64,000 bases of DNA from Gemmatimonadota bacterium. Its GTDB lineage: Bacteria > Gemmatimonadota > Gemmatimonadetes > Longimicrobiales > Gaopeijiaceae. The number at the start of each line of letters is the position of its first letter. The first letter of the stretch is position 1. The position numbers were made by a program, and so were the translations under genes. The notes beneath the pieces are model-generated. The model was not told the DNA's origin and ran no database searches. It saw nothing but the letters and a program-made list of their open reading frames with translations. Below are positions 1-9,259 of the stretch, one piece after another. Where the stretch lies: contig JAJEBW010000024.1 of assembly GCA_022822325.1 (NCBI GenBank), positions 124,001 through 188,000 of the forward strand, written 5' to 3'.

Positions 1-2
1 AG

Positions 3-692
3 AGCGCCGAGGGCTTCCATATCGTGTACCGGCCGCGCTTCGAGGAGGTGGGGACTCTCTTTCGCGACCTGCTGGCGGAGCGCGATCTGGCCCAGGCCGA
101 TGCGGGCGCCGCGGAGGGAGTGCGCGAGGCGCGTTCCTTTGCAGCCACCTCCGGCGCGCATGTCGTGGTGGCGCGAATGGCCGAGGATCCGGCCGGATGG
201 CTCGATTCGGAGCAGGTGCTGGCCACCTGGGATGGGGGCGCGCTGAGAGCTGCGGTGGTGGCGCGGGTGCTGGCCTTCTTTCCGCCCGAGTCGCTCGCGG
301 AGTTGATCGAGGTGGGGGAGGAGGGCCGGGTGCGGCTCATCGCCGATGTGGGCACGCGCGAACTCCGCCTGACCGATGCGGCCGCCCGGGGGCTTGCGCT
401 GGACGCGCCGACGGCCGACCGGCTTGCGCTCCTGCACGACGAAGAGATCGAGCACTGGACGCGGGTGCTGGAGCTGAACGGACCCGACGCTCCCTCGCGG
501 GAGGCCCTCGCGCGCTACATGGAGGCCGTGGTGGCGCGCCGCGAGGACGCCCGTTCGATGCCGCCCCTCTTCGAGGCCTGGATCAGGGACGGGATCGAGA
601 CGCGGGTGAATGGCCGCGGAGTCCTGGCGGCGATCGTGACGGCGCGTGGAATGCTGGCCGAAGCGGGGGGCGGGGGGACGGGGGATTCGTGA
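3..692 (+). CDS. Unknown protein, 3' part (5' end outside window)
   Basis: The frame is open from the first bases of the window, so the true start most likely lies outside; the first possible internal start is GTG at 24. About 229 residues are visible. They are acidic, soluble-looking, with no membrane segment, no cysteine pattern and no motif I recognise. The stop TGA (690-692) overlaps a possible GTG start (689) of the following di-haem oxidoreductase, which suggests the two are co-transcribed. Function unknown. Confidence 0.6.
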   Translation, partial: SAEGFHIVYRPRFEEVGTLFRDLLAERDLAQADAGAAEGVREARSFAATSGAHVVVARMAEDPAGWLDSEQVLATWDGGALRAAVVARVLAFFPPESLAELIEVGEEGRVRLIADVGTRELRLTDAAARGLALDAPTADRLALLHDEEIEHWTRVLELNGPDAPSREALARYMEAVVARREDARSMPPLFEAWIRDGIETRVNGRGVLAAIVTARGMLAEAGGGGTGDS

Positions 693-844
693 TCGCGGCG
701 GCCCGGACCGCTCGGAGGTCGGGACGGACATTCGATCTGTCGCGCCCCGGATGCGCCGCTCGCACGGTCTGCAAAGAGGAAGGGACCAGGGCTTCGCCTC
801 GCCTTGCCGGTTCGGCGCATCGCCGCTTTCGGCGCGCACTCGCG

Positions 845-2038
845 ATGGTCCACGGACCGCTGGTGGCCGCCGCGCTTTTCGGCTGCGGCGACACCCCCCC
901 CACCCCACCCCCCGACCTCGGCGACCCCACGGCGAATCTGGATGCGGGCGACCGCGGCCGCTTCCTTCTCGGCCGCGCCCTCTTCGAGCGTCTGGCCACC
1001 CCCGACGAGGGCCTCGGCCCCCTTTTCAATGCGGAGCGCTGCAGCGACTGCCACGATCAGCCGGTCGTGGGCGGCGGCGGCGCCCGCATTCGGGTCGTCA
1101 AGGCCACGCGCTTCGCCGATGGACGCTGCGACCTCCTCCACGCCGAGGGCGGCGACAATATCCAGCGCCGCGCCACCGATCTCCTGGCCGCGCACGGGTT
1201 GGGCCCCGAGCGGATCCCCGCCGCGGCCACCGCTTCGGCGCGCGTCACCGCCCCGCCCCTCTTCGGTCTCGGCCTGATCGGCGCCGTCCCCGATGCGGTC
1301 CTCCTGGAGGCCGCCGACCCTGACGACCGCGACGGCGACGGCATCTCGGGACGTTTGCCGCGCCTGCCCGACGGACGGAGCGCGCGCTTCGGTCGCAAGG
1401 GGGACGCCGCCACCCTCCGCGATTTCGTGGTCTCGGCTCTCCGCTTCGAGCTCGGCTTCACCACCCCCGCCCACCTCGACGAGATCGCCGTGAATGGCGT
1501 CCCCGTACCGCCCGGCGCCGACCCCGCGCGCGACCCTGAAATCGACCCCGTCGCGCTGGGCCAGCTCACCGACTACCTCCGCTTCCTCGCGGCCCCCGCC
1601 CCCGACCGCGACCTCCCCGATGCGGCCCGCGACACCGTCGCCCGGGGGCAGGCCCTCTTTCGCCAGATCGGCTGCACATCGTGCCACCGCGAGACGCTGG
1701 TCACGGCCGTCGCGGACACCCCCGCCTCAACCGGCGCCGGCTCCGTTGCCGCCCCGCTCGCCGACCGCACGATCCGGCCCTGGTCCGATCTGCTGCTGCA
1801 CGACATGGGCGAAGGGCTGGCCAACGTCTGCGGATCCGACGCCGCCCCCGCCGAACTTCGCACGGCGCCGCTCTGGGGCCTCCGCCACCGCAACCTCTTC
1901 CTCCACGACGGGCGCGCCTCCGATCTTCCCGCCGCCATCCGCGCGCACGGGGGCGAAGCCGCCGCCATCCGCGACGCGTTCCTTGCGCTGCCCGCAGAGG
2001 CGCAGGCCGACCTGATCCGTTTTCTGCGGTCGCTGTGA
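845..2038 (+). CDS. Di-haem oxidoreductase (DUF1111/DHOR family) lipoprotein
   Basis: The protein (397 aa from ATG 845) has two CxxCH haem-c motifs, CSDCH at residues 66-70 and CTSCH in the C-terminal half, and ends with the family's LHDGRA signature and a helix finishing in FLRSL. A short hydrophobic stretch ending LFGC (Cys14) looks like a lipobox, followed by a Pro-rich linker that includes an 8-C run (894-901). Family: COG3488/PF06537, periplasmic c-type cytochromes of the putative thiol oxidoreductase/peroxidase type; the substrate is not known. A paralogue lies at 19171-20439 on the other strand. The start is uncertain: GTG 689 would overlap the previous stop as GTGA and supply a more basic n-region. 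Confidence 0.85.
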   Translation: MVHGPLVAAALFGCGDTPPTPPPDLGDPTANLDAGDRGRFLLGRALFERLATPDEGLGPLFNAERCSDCHDQPVVGGGGARIRVVKATRFADGRCDLLHAEGGDNIQRRATDLLAAHGLGPERIPAAATASARVTAPPLFGLGLIGAVPDAVLLEAADPDDRDGDGISGRLPRLPDGRSARFGRKGDAATLRDFVVSALRFELGFTTPAHLDEIAVNGVPVPPGADPARDPEIDPVALGQLTDYLRFLAAPAPDRDLPDAARDTVARGQALFRQIGCTSCHRETLVTAVADTPASTGAGSVAAPLADRTIRPWSDLLLHDMGEGLANVCGSDAAPAELRTAPLWGLRHRNLFLHDGRASDLPAAIRAHGGEAAAIRDAFLALPAEAQADLIRFLRSL

Positions 2039-2196
2039 GCCGCGATCGGCACCCTGGACGCTGGCGGCAACGACGACCGTCTTCTCCCGCCGTCAGGCGT
2101 CCCCCGGCGAGGCCGCGCCCTGAACCGCCGCCGCTTCCAACCTGACCCCCCGCACTCTCCCGGCTCGCGCTTCCCCCTCCAACGGCAAACACCACC

Positions 2197-3684
2197 ATGA
2201 AGACCGTCCTTCCACGCATCGTCCCGGCCGCTCTGGCCATTGCCTTCGCCGCGCCCGCCGCATCCCAGCTTGCCCCGGAAACGCGCCAGCGCATCGACGC
2301 CGTCTTTGCCGAGTTCAACCGCACCGATGGCCCCGGCTGCGCGGTCGGGGTTTCGCTCGGCGGTCGGCTTGCCCACGCGCAGGGCTACGGCATCGGCCAG
2401 ATGGACCACCGCATCGCCCTCACGCCGCGCTCCGTCTTCTACCTGGCCTCGGTGTCGAAGCAGTTCGCCGCCGCCGCCATCCTGATCGCCGAGCACGAAG
2501 GCCACCTGTCCCTCGACGACGACATCCGCCGGCACATCCCGGAGTTCCCCGCATACGATCAGGGCGCCGTCGCCATCCGCCACCTTGTGCACCATACAAG
2601 CGGCGTGCGCGACTATCTCAGTCTGTTGAATCTGGCCGGGACTCCCTTCGAGAACATCCTGACCGACGAGGCGATGCTCGACCTCGTCACCCGCCAGCGG
2701 GAGCTGAACTTCGTCCCGGGCTCCGAGCATCTGTACAGCAATTCCGGCTATGTGCTGATGGCCGAAATCGTCAGGCGGGCGACGGGCAAGTCGTTGCGGG
2801 AGTTCGCCGAAGAGAAGATCTTCCAGCCCCTGGGGATGACCAGCACCCACTTCCACGACGACCGCGCCGAGATCGTGCCGGGACGGGTCTTCAGCTACCA
2901 TCCGCGACCGGATGGCGGCTGGCGCACCGACTATCTCATCAACTTCGACAAGGTGGGGGACGGCGGGCTGTATTCGACCGTCGAGGATCTCGCGCGCTGG
3001 GACGCGGCCTTCTACGGCGACCTGAATTCCAGTGCCAACGCGGGCGCAGGCGGCCGGAACGCTGCCAGTGACCACCCCTTGGGGATTCCCGACTTTGCGG
3101 AGCGAATGTACGAGCGCGGCGTCCTGACCGGCGGCGACACGATTGCCTATGCGCGCGGACTCTCGGTGGGGACGCGGCGGGGGCTCAGGCGCGTCTCGCA
3201 CGGCGGCGGCCTCATGGCGTTCCGCACCATGATCGCGCGGTACCCGGAGGAGCGCACGGCGGTGATCACCCTCTGCAATGTGGGAACGGCGAACCCGGGC
3301 GCGCTGAGCATGGCGGTGGAAGACATCGTGCTGGAGGATGCGTTCCCGGAGGAGGCGGCCGAAAATCCGGCGAGTCCGGGCGCGGCAATGGCGAATCCGG
3401 ACAGCGAGGCCGCCGAAGCGACGGTGCCGGCGGAGGTCGCGGCGGCGCTGGCGGGTGCCTACCACTCGGCGGAGATCGGCGCGACCTGGAGGATCGAGGC
3501 GGTGGAGGGACGACTTGTCCTGCACCATCCGGGCGGCCAGTCGCAGGATCTGGAGCCCCGGGACGAGAACGTTTTCGGGTGGGGCGGAATCGAGCTGGCC
3601 TTCGTCGTGGAAGGAACGCGCGCGACAGCCTTCGTCCTGGCCGCGGGACGGGTGCGGAACATCCGTTTCGAGCGGGAGTACTGA
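2197..3684 (+). CDS. Secreted serine hydrolase, beta-lactamase/class C PBP-like
   Basis: This 495-aa protein has a Sec signal peptide (about residues 1-23, ending AASQ). The penicillin-binding fold motifs are in order: SVSK at 85-88 (the SxxK nucleophile motif), YSNSGY (the YxN motif) and an HGGG segment in place of the KTG box. HHTSGVRDY is typical of the esterase/beta-lactamase-like subfamily (PF00144). A C-terminal extension after about residue 390 is probably a small beta domain. Such proteins act in the periplasm as peptidases, esterases or beta-lactamases; substrate unknown. It is followed by a promoter-like region and the SusC1 gene. Confidence 0.85.
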   Translation: MKTVLPRIVPAALAIAFAAPAASQLAPETRQRIDAVFAEFNRTDGPGCAVGVSLGGRLAHAQGYGIGQMDHRIALTPRSVFYLASVSKQFAAAAILIAEHEGHLSLDDDIRRHIPEFPAYDQGAVAIRHLVHHTSGVRDYLSLLNLAGTPFENILTDEAMLDLVTRQRELNFVPGSEHLYSNSGYVLMAEIVRRATGKSLREFAEEKIFQPLGMTSTHFHDDRAEIVPGRVFSYHPRPDGGWRTDYLINFDKVGDGGLYSTVEDLARWDAAFYGDLNSSANAGAGGRNAASDHPLGIPDFAERMYERGVLTGGDTIAYARGLSVGTRRGLRRVSHGGGLMAFRTMIARYPEERTAVITLCNVGTANPGALSMAVEDIVLEDAFPEEAAENPASPGAAMANPDSEAAEATVPAEVAAALAGAYHSAEIGATWRIEAVEGRLVLHHPGGQSQDLEPRDENVFGWGGIELAFVVEGTRATAFVLAAGRVRNIRFEREY

Positions 3685-3808
3685 CCGGAGTTGGACCCGG
3701 GCGCGGCTGTGCGCGAAGGAGCGGGAACTCATGGATCGAACGGCCTGCCGGAGCTCGTGATCGCCGACCGCCGGGGTCCCGCTCCGCCCCCTTACCTGGA
3801 TTGTTGAT

Positions 3809-3837
3809 TTGTCCCATCGTCCTGAACATCCTATCGT
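3809..3837 (+). promoter_or_regulatory. Candidate sigma70-type promoter before SusC1
   Basis: TTGTCC (3809-3814) and TATCGT (3832-3837) are separated by 17 bases. The same -10 hexamer occurs at the candidate promoter at 21609. Matches are 4 of 6 at both boxes, so this is suggestive only. It lies inside a 17-base-period direct repeat. Confidence 0.35.
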
Positions 3838-3848
3838 CCTGAACATCC
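3816..3848 (+). repeat. Two-copy 17-base direct repeat upstream of SusC1
   Basis: The unit ATCGTCCTGAACATCC occurs twice in tandem (3816-3831 and 3833-3848). It lies between the serine hydrolase and the SusC1 leader and could be a binding site for a regulator; no factor is known. Confidence 0.6.
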
Positions 3849-3903
3849 GGTGCCCGGGCCATCTTCCCGGGAGCGTTGCCGGATCCTGCCCCCGGTCCCC
3901 AGA

Positions 3904-3926
3904 CCCGAGGCCTCGGGGGCTTTTTT
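3904..3926 (+). terminator. Terminator-like hairpin in the SusC1 leader
   Basis: A perfect inverted repeat CCCGAGG/CCTCGGG (3904-3917) is followed within three bases by TTTTTT (3921-3926). The next gene's ribosome site AGGGGAGG begins about 12 bases later. It may end transcription of the hydrolase, or act as an attenuator if the promoter at 3809-3837 is real. Confidence 0.6.
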
Positions 3927-3951
3927 CTTTCTCTCCAAGGGGAGGTACACC

Positions 3952-6900
3952 ATGGTCTTTCTTCGTAAGACCTGCGCCGTTCTGGCGCTGCTCGCCCTCG
4001 CCGTGCCGATCGCCGCGCAGGAACGCGCCTCGGTCGGCGGCCTGGTCCGCGACGGATCCACCCTGCAGCCGCTCGGAGGCGCCCAGATCCAGATCGAGGG
4101 CACCAACTTCGGCGGCCTGACGAGCGCCGAGGGGCGGTTCGTCATCCTCAACATTCCTCCGGGAACCCACTCGCTGCGCGCCACCTTCATCGGCTACGGC
4201 CCGATCACGCAGGAGTTCACGGTCGCCGCGGGGGAATCGGCGGAGGTCAACTTCGACCTTGCGCAGTCCGCGCTGGCTCTCGACGAGATCGTCGTCACGG
4301 CCACCGGGCAGCAACGGAAACGCGAGCTTGGCAATGCGGTCGGCGACATCGACGCGGCCGAGATTCGCGAAGTGGCGCCGGTCAACAACATCTCGGATCT
4401 GTTGCAGGGCAGGTCGGCCGGGGTCCAGGTCTTCAACTCCGCCGGCACCTCGGGAGTGGGTTCGCGAATCCGGATCCGCGGCTCCAGCTCGATCTCGCTG
4501 TCGAACGACCCGCTCATCTACGTCGATGGAATCCGCGTCGACAGCCGCCAGAGCGGACTCGGCGCCGGCGGCCAGGAGGCGTCGCGCCTCGACGACTTCA
4601 ACCCCGAGGACATCGAGTCGATCGAGATCGTCAAGGGGCCCTCGGCGGCCACCCTCTACGGCACCGAAGCAGCCAACGGCGTGATCCGAATCACCACCAA
4701 GCGGGGCGTTCCCGGCACCACGCGCTGGAACATCTGGACCGAGGGCGGAATCATCCAGGAGCCCAACACCTATCCTCTAAACTTCGCGGGCCTCGACGCG
4801 GCCGGCGGCACCTACGCACGCGCCTGCCGCCTGAACGAGGTCGCCAACGGGCTGTGCAACCAGAGCTCGGTCGAGTCCTACCAGGTCCTGCACGATCCGG
4901 CGCTCTCCCCGATCGACGACGGCAATCGCACCCAGTTCGGGCTTTCCGTCACCGGCGGAACCGAGCGCATCAACTACTACATCGCGGGCGAGTTCGAGGG
5001 CGAAACGGGCCCGTACTCCCTTCCCCAGCCCGACCGCGAGGATCTGGAATCGCGCGGCGTTCCGGTCACCAGCGAGGTCGAGCGGCCCAACCAGCTTCGG
5101 CGGCGCAATCTGCGCGTCAATCTCAACAGCCAGGTCGCCGACCGGGTCACCCTGGCGCTGCAGATGTCCTACCTGGACAGCCACTTCGCCTACATGGGCA
5201 ACGACAACAACTCCTTCGGCTTCCTCCCCAGCGCCTTCTTCGGCGGCTCCAATCCCGACCGCGCATGGGGATTCCAGCGTCCCGCCCAGCTCTTCGGCCG
5301 CACCTTCTACCAGGACACCAACCGCATGACCGCGTCGAGCACGGTGACCTGGGACCCCTTCGAGTGGCTGGCCGTGCGCGGAACCGGCGGGGTCGACTAC
5401 TACAACCGGGGCGACATCTCCTTCTTCGCGCGCGACATCGGGGTGCCGGGCGACCGCAACCGCGGCCGCAAGGACACCGACTACATCAATCAGTGGCAGT
5501 ACACCTTCGACGCGAGCACCACCGCCTCCTTCGATCTGGCCGACGAGATCACCTCGCGCTCGACGCTGGGCGTGCAGTACTTCGAGAACCAGTACCAGGG
5601 CACCCAGGCATGGGGAATCGACATCGTGAACGGCGGTTCGTCGATCGGGCTCGCCGCCGAAACCTTCTCCAGCGAGTTCCACACCTTCGAGAAGACCGCC
5701 GGCCTCTTCATCGACCAGCAGTTCGGACTGAATGACCGGCTCTTCCTGACCGGGGCCGTCCGCGCCGACGACAACAGCGCCTTCGGCCAGGACTTCGACC
5801 TCATCTACTACCCGAAGGCGGGGCTCTCCTGGATTGCGTCGGAGGAAGAGTTCTTCCCGCGGATCCCCATGGTGGACCAGTTGCGCTTCCGCGGCGCCTG
5901 GGGCAAATCCGGACTTCAGCCGGGATCGGACGACGCCATCCGCACGCTGTCGGCCAACGCCATCACCACTCCCGGGGACGAGACGAGCTCCGGAGTCTCG
6001 ATCGGGAACATCGGCAACAGCCTTCTGGAGCCCGAACGTTCGAGCGAAATCGAGGTGGGTTTCGACGCCGAAATCGCCGGGGGACGCGCGGGCCTCGAGT
6101 TCACCTACTACGACAAGCGCACCGACGGAGCCCTGATCACCGTTCCGCTGGCGCCGTCGCTGGGGGCGAGCGCATCGCGGTGGATCAACATTGGCGAGGT
6201 GCAGAACAAGGGCTACGAGGCCACGCTCACCGCCGGAGTGGTCGAGCTTGAAGGCTTCTCCTGGGATCTGACGCTCTCGGGTTCAATCAACAAGAACGAG
6301 CTGCTGTCGCTGGGCGAAGGCACCGAACCGATCGGATCGCAGACGCGCTTCGTGCCCGGTTTCCCGCTCGGAGGGCAGTGGGACCGGCCGATCCGGAGCT
6401 GGGCCGACAACGACGGCAATGGAATCATCACCCCGGACGAGCTGACGATCGGCGACACGATCGAATACATCGGGCCCGGCCAGCCCGAAGATCAGCTCAC
6501 CATCGTCTCCAACTTCCGGATCCTGGATGGCATTCGCATCTACGGACTGCTCGACTACCGCGGCAACTACATCGCATACAACAACACCGAGCGCTTCCGC
6601 TGCCGCTTCCGGCTTTGCCAGGCGCTGATCGATCCGGCAACTCCGCTGGACGAACAGGCGCGCGCGGTGGCATCGCTGCTGCACCCCAGCCAGACGGTGT
6701 GGGGCTACATGGAGGAGGGGAACTTCTGGAAGCTGCGCGAAGTCTCGGTGAGCTACGAACTGCCCGTATCGGTCCTCAACCGGATCGGTGCGTCGCGCGG
6801 TTCGCTGACGCTGTCGGGGCGCAATCTCGGAACCTGGACCAACTACACGGGCATGGATCCCGAGATCAACTGGAATGGGTCGGGAGACAACTTCGGCATT

Positions 6901-6963
6901 TCGGAGTTCCTGACCCAGCCTCCGGTGCGCTACTACACCGCCCGCATCAACTTCGCCTTTTAG
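3952..6963 (+). CDS. SusC/RagA-family TonB-dependent outer-membrane receptor (pair 1)
   Basis: The 1003-aa protein starts at ATG 3952 with a good ribosome site (AAGGGGAGG, about 7 bases upstream) and a Sec signal (residues 1-23). A carboxypeptidase-D-regulatory-like domain (about 28-105) is followed by a TonB-box-like DEIVVTATG, a plug domain with the characteristic YVDGIRVD and GPSAATLYG motifs, and a long beta-barrel ending in aromatic INFAF, as expected for BAM insertion. Lengths and order are typical of SusC/RagA. It imports a bulky nutrient such as glycan or peptide with the SusD partner 13 bases downstream; the substrate cannot be read from the sequence, and no glycoside hydrolase sits next to it. 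Confidence 0.95.
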   Translation: MVFLRKTCAVLALLALAVPIAAQERASVGGLVRDGSTLQPLGGAQIQIEGTNFGGLTSAEGRFVILNIPPGTHSLRATFIGYGPITQEFTVAAGESAEVNFDLAQSALALDEIVVTATGQQRKRELGNAVGDIDAAEIREVAPVNNISDLLQGRSAGVQVFNSAGTSGVGSRIRIRGSSSISLSNDPLIYVDGIRVDSRQSGLGAGGQEASRLDDFNPEDIESIEIVKGPSAATLYGTEAANGVIRITTKRGVPGTTRWNIWTEGGIIQEPNTYPLNFAGLDAAGGTYARACRLNEVANGLCNQSSVESYQVLHDPALSPIDDGNRTQFGLSVTGGTERINYYIAGEFEGETGPYSLPQPDREDLESRGVPVTSEVERPNQLRRRNLRVNLNSQVADRVTLALQMSYLDSHFAYMGNDNNSFGFLPSAFFGGSNPDRAWGFQRPAQLFGRTFYQDTNRMTASSTVTWDPFEWLAVRGTGGVDYYNRGDISFFARDIGVPGDRNRGRKDTDYINQWQYTFDASTTASFDLADEITSRSTLGVQYFENQYQGTQAWGIDIVNGGSSIGLAAETFSSEFHTFEKTAGLFIDQQFGLNDRLFLTGAVRADDNSAFGQDFDLIYYPKAGLSWIASEEEFFPRIPMVDQLRFRGAWGKSGLQPGSDDAIRTLSANAITTPGDETSSGVSIGNIGNSLLEPERSSEIEVGFDAEIAGGRAGLEFTYYDKRTDGALITVPLAPSLGASASRWINIGEVQNKGYEATLTAGVVELEGFSWDLTLSGSINKNELLSLGEGTEPIGSQTRFVPGFPLGGQWDRPIRSWADNDGNGIITPDELTIGDTIEYIGPGQPEDQLTIVSNFRILDGIRIYGLLDYRGNYIAYNNTERFRCRFRLCQALIDPATPLDEQARAVASLLHPSQTVWGYMEEGNFWKLREVSVSYELPVSVLNRIGASRGSLTLSGRNLGTWTNYTGMDPEINWNGSGDNFGISEFLTQPPVRYYTARINFAF

Positions 6964-6976
6964 GAAGGAGCGACCA

Positions 6977-8296
6977 ATGAAGCGACCTGACATCGGGAGC
7001 TGCAAGACTCTGGTGGCCCTGGGCGCGTTGGCGCTTGCGGCCTGCGACACCGACGATCTCCTCAACGTGGTGGATCCCGACATCGTGACGCCCGCCGACG
7101 TGGTGGGCGAAAAGGGCGCCGAGCTCTACTGGGCGGGCGCCGTCGGCCTCTTCGCGGGGGCCTATTCCAGCGGAGGCGGGGGACAGGTGGTCTACTCGGG
7201 GATGATGTCCGACGAGTTCCACCTCTCCGGCACCTTCCCGACCCGCAACGAGGTGGACCGGCGCGAGATGGACGATCGCAACGGAACCCTCCTCGGGCAC
7301 TACCGCACCCTGCACCGGGCCCGCGTGGGCACGAAGAACGCGGCCCAACGGATGGCCGAAATCCTTCCGGGCGACGCTCGCATCGCCGAGATGTGGAATC
7401 TGAACGCCTACGTCAACCTCTTCTTCGCGCAGGACTACTGCTCCGGGGTGCCCTTCAGCGACACGCCCAACGAGGGCGACATCGTCTACGGCGAGCGGCA
7501 GACCACGGAAGAGATCGTCAACATGGCTGCCGCCGCCTTCGGGAGTGCGGATCAGGCTGCGTCCGGCGACCAGGACCAGCGCAACCTGGCCGCGATCGGA
7601 TTGGCCCGCACGCGGCTCAGCCAGGGCGACTTTGCCGGCGCGACCAGCGCGGCGGCGACCGTTCCCGACGACTGGGCCTACCAGGTCCGCAGCAAGCAGG
7701 GCGGAACCTTCGGCCAGCGCAACGCCGTGTTCGAGCTCAACCAGCGCCAGCGCCGGTGGTCGATCTCCGACATGGAGGGCGAGAATGGCATCGCCTTCCG
7801 CTCCGAAGCGGACAGCCGGGTCCCGTGGGAGGACAGCGGTGGCCCGGGCTTCGACCAGGAGACCCCTCTCTACCACCAGCTCAAGTACGATTCCGAGGAG
7901 TCCGATGTCGTGCTGGGCAGCGGATTGGAGGCGCGGCTCATCCGGGCCGAGGCCGAATTCAACTCGGGCGGTCCCTGGCTGGCCACCCTGAACGAGCTGC
8001 GCGCGGGCGCGGGTCTGGCGCCATTGGCCGATCCCGGCGATCGCGACGGGCAGATCCGGCTTCTCTTCGAGGAACGCGGACGGTGGCTCTTCGGAACCGG
8101 CCAGCGGCTGGGCGATCTGCGACGGCTGGTTCGCCTGTACGGCTACAGCCAGGAAGATGTCTTTCCGACCGGGGCCTTCTTCAAGGGCGGCGCCTACGGC
8201 ACCGACGTGAACCTGCCGATTCCCTTCGAGGAGCACGAGAACGAAGCGCTGGCGGGACTCGAGGGTCAGTCGCTCTGCCTGGACCGGGAAGCGTAG
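6977..8296 (+). CDS. SusD/RagB-family surface lipoprotein (pair 1)
   Basis: The 439-aa protein has a lipoprotein signal with lipobox LAAC (Cys23). TPR-like helical segments and the C-terminal LFEERGRWLFGTGQRLGDLRRL motif are typical of SusD/RagB, where this region precedes the C-terminus. It forms the lid that hands substrate to the SusC barrel. Its ribosome site AGGAAGGAG starts in the stop codon of SusC1, so the two are translated from one message. Confidence 0.92.
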   Translation: MKRPDIGSCKTLVALGALALAACDTDDLLNVVDPDIVTPADVVGEKGAELYWAGAVGLFAGAYSSGGGGQVVYSGMMSDEFHLSGTFPTRNEVDRREMDDRNGTLLGHYRTLHRARVGTKNAAQRMAEILPGDARIAEMWNLNAYVNLFFAQDYCSGVPFSDTPNEGDIVYGERQTTEEIVNMAAAAFGSADQAASGDQDQRNLAAIGLARTRLSQGDFAGATSAAATVPDDWAYQVRSKQGGTFGQRNAVFELNQRQRRWSISDMEGENGIAFRSEADSRVPWEDSGGPGFDQETPLYHQLKYDSEESDVVLGSGLEARLIRAEAEFNSGGPWLATLNELRAGAGLAPLADPGDRDGQIRLLFEERGRWLFGTGQRLGDLRRLVRLYGYSQEDVFPTGAFFKGGAYGTDVNLPIPFEEHENEALAGLEGQSLCLDREA

Positions 8297-8385
8297 GGCC
8301 GAACCGAAGTTTCGTCAGGCAACCAGGGGCCTGTCGGCGATCAGGGGAATGCCGGCAATCAGGGTCCTGAAGGGTTGAAGGACTC

Positions 8386-8426
8386 GCGGGAGTCCGTGGG
8401 GGCAGGACGCCTTCACGGGCTCCCGC
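8386..8426. terminator. Strong hairpin between convergent genes
   Basis: GCGGGAGTCCGTG (8386-8398) pairs with CACGGGCTCCCGC (8414-8426), 13 pairs with one G-U, around a 15-base loop. It lies between the end of SusD1 and the end of the minus-strand plug lipoprotein. No clear T-tract follows on either side, so a bidirectional terminator is likely but not certain. Confidence 0.5.
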
Positions 8427-8476
8427 TGTCTTGCGGGCCGCCGGAGGACCTCCCAAGCCGCCGCCCGAACCGTCCG

Positions 8477-8920
8477 CTACCGGCCCCCGCGCGTCCGAAT
8501 CAGAATCACGCCGTCGCCGGCGTTGGTGCCGTAGTAGGTCGTCGCGTGAACGCCGCTCAGCACCTGAATGCGTTCGATGTCCGCAGCCGGGAGCGCATCC
8601 AGGAGCTCCAGATCGCGAACCTGCACATGGTCGATGTAGATCGGGGTGTCCTCGATCAGCGCCATGCTGGAAAATCCCCGTCGGTGAACCCGCGCCGGAC
8701 CGCCCCCGGCCGACTCCCCGAAGCTCGCGTAACGGACGGTGCGCCGGAGCGCTTCCCACATCGTGGTCGCCTCGGATTCGGCAATTTCGGCGGCCGTGAT
8801 GACCGTGCCCGTGGATGCGTCGGGCAGCGCCGCGCGGGGCCGGATTCCGCAGCCGGAGAGCAGCGTCGCACAGGTCAAAAGGGCGGAAAGGAGGAGTCGC
8901 AATGGTCGCGTTGGTTGCAT
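8477..8920 (-). CDS. Orphan TonB-receptor plug-domain lipoprotein
   Basis: The 147-aa protein has a lipoprotein signal (LSGC, Cys24) and then only a plug-like domain: VITAAEIAESEATTMWEAL, a YIDHVQV segment like the YVDG element of receptors, and IERIQVLSGVHATTYYGTNAGDGVILIRT, equivalent to the GPSAATLYG...GVI element. There is no barrel. It is an isolated gene, convergent with SusD1 and divergent from the ABC operon. It could bind a TonB-dependent partner or an extracytoplasmic signalling component; function is inferred only from the fold. Confidence 0.75.
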   Translation of the reverse strand: MQPTRPLRLLLSALLTCATLLSGCGIRPRAALPDASTGTVITAAEIAESEATTMWEALRRTVRYASFGESAGGGPARVHRRGFSSMALIEDTPIYIDHVQVRDLELLDALPAADIERIQVLSGVHATTYYGTNAGDGVILIRTRGGR

Positions 8921-9259
8921 GAGGTGCAGGGGGGCGGGCGGGCGGCCTGACTCGGCAATCTGGCGGGGGCGTCCAGGCTGCCCATGGCCGGATCCGCTCG
9001 TCGCGCGGGGCGGCGGGTGCCGGAACCCCGGAGCCGAATCCCTGAAATGTCCGGGAACGGGCGCCTGGCCGCAAGCGGGTCGGCGTCCGGCTCGCACCGA
9101 AGCCCGGGCGGTCCCTCGCTCTTGACCGCCCCCGGCGCCCGTGTAGCTTTGGCGGCGAAATTGATGCATCCTCGCCGGCGGGAAGCCGGCATCGAAACCG
9201 GCGGGAGGGCAGTGTCCCGCAAGGCAGGAATCCGGCATGGCAGGAGCGACGGACGCGCA
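8921..9259. other. Divergent intergenic region
   Basis: These 339 bases separate the plug lipoprotein (leftward) from the ABC operon (rightward). I see no supported gene. The only notable element is the candidate promoter at 9122-9149. Confidence 0.5.
9122..9149 (+). promoter_or_regulatory. Candidate promoter of the ABC/Gld-like operon
   Basis: TTGACC (9122-9127) and TAGCTT (9144-9149) with a 16-base spacer fit a sigma70-type promoter. It lies about 110 bases before the ATPase start. Confidence 0.4.

Noticed and set aside
894-901. 8-C run in the first di-haem gene as a phase-variation tract.
   Set aside because: Short and within a Pro linker in a C-rich genome; less likely to slip than the 11-G run.
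845-2038. The di-haem protein as MauG.
   Set aside because: Motifs (LHDGRA, CSDCH/CTSCH layout) fit the DUF1111/COG3488 family, not the MauG/CcpA peroxidase family.
1573-4314. Very long frame on the minus strand across several plus-strand genes.
   Set aside because: High-GC antisense frame; composition is Arg/Gly/Asp-rich and lacks domains, while the plus strand holds clear genes.
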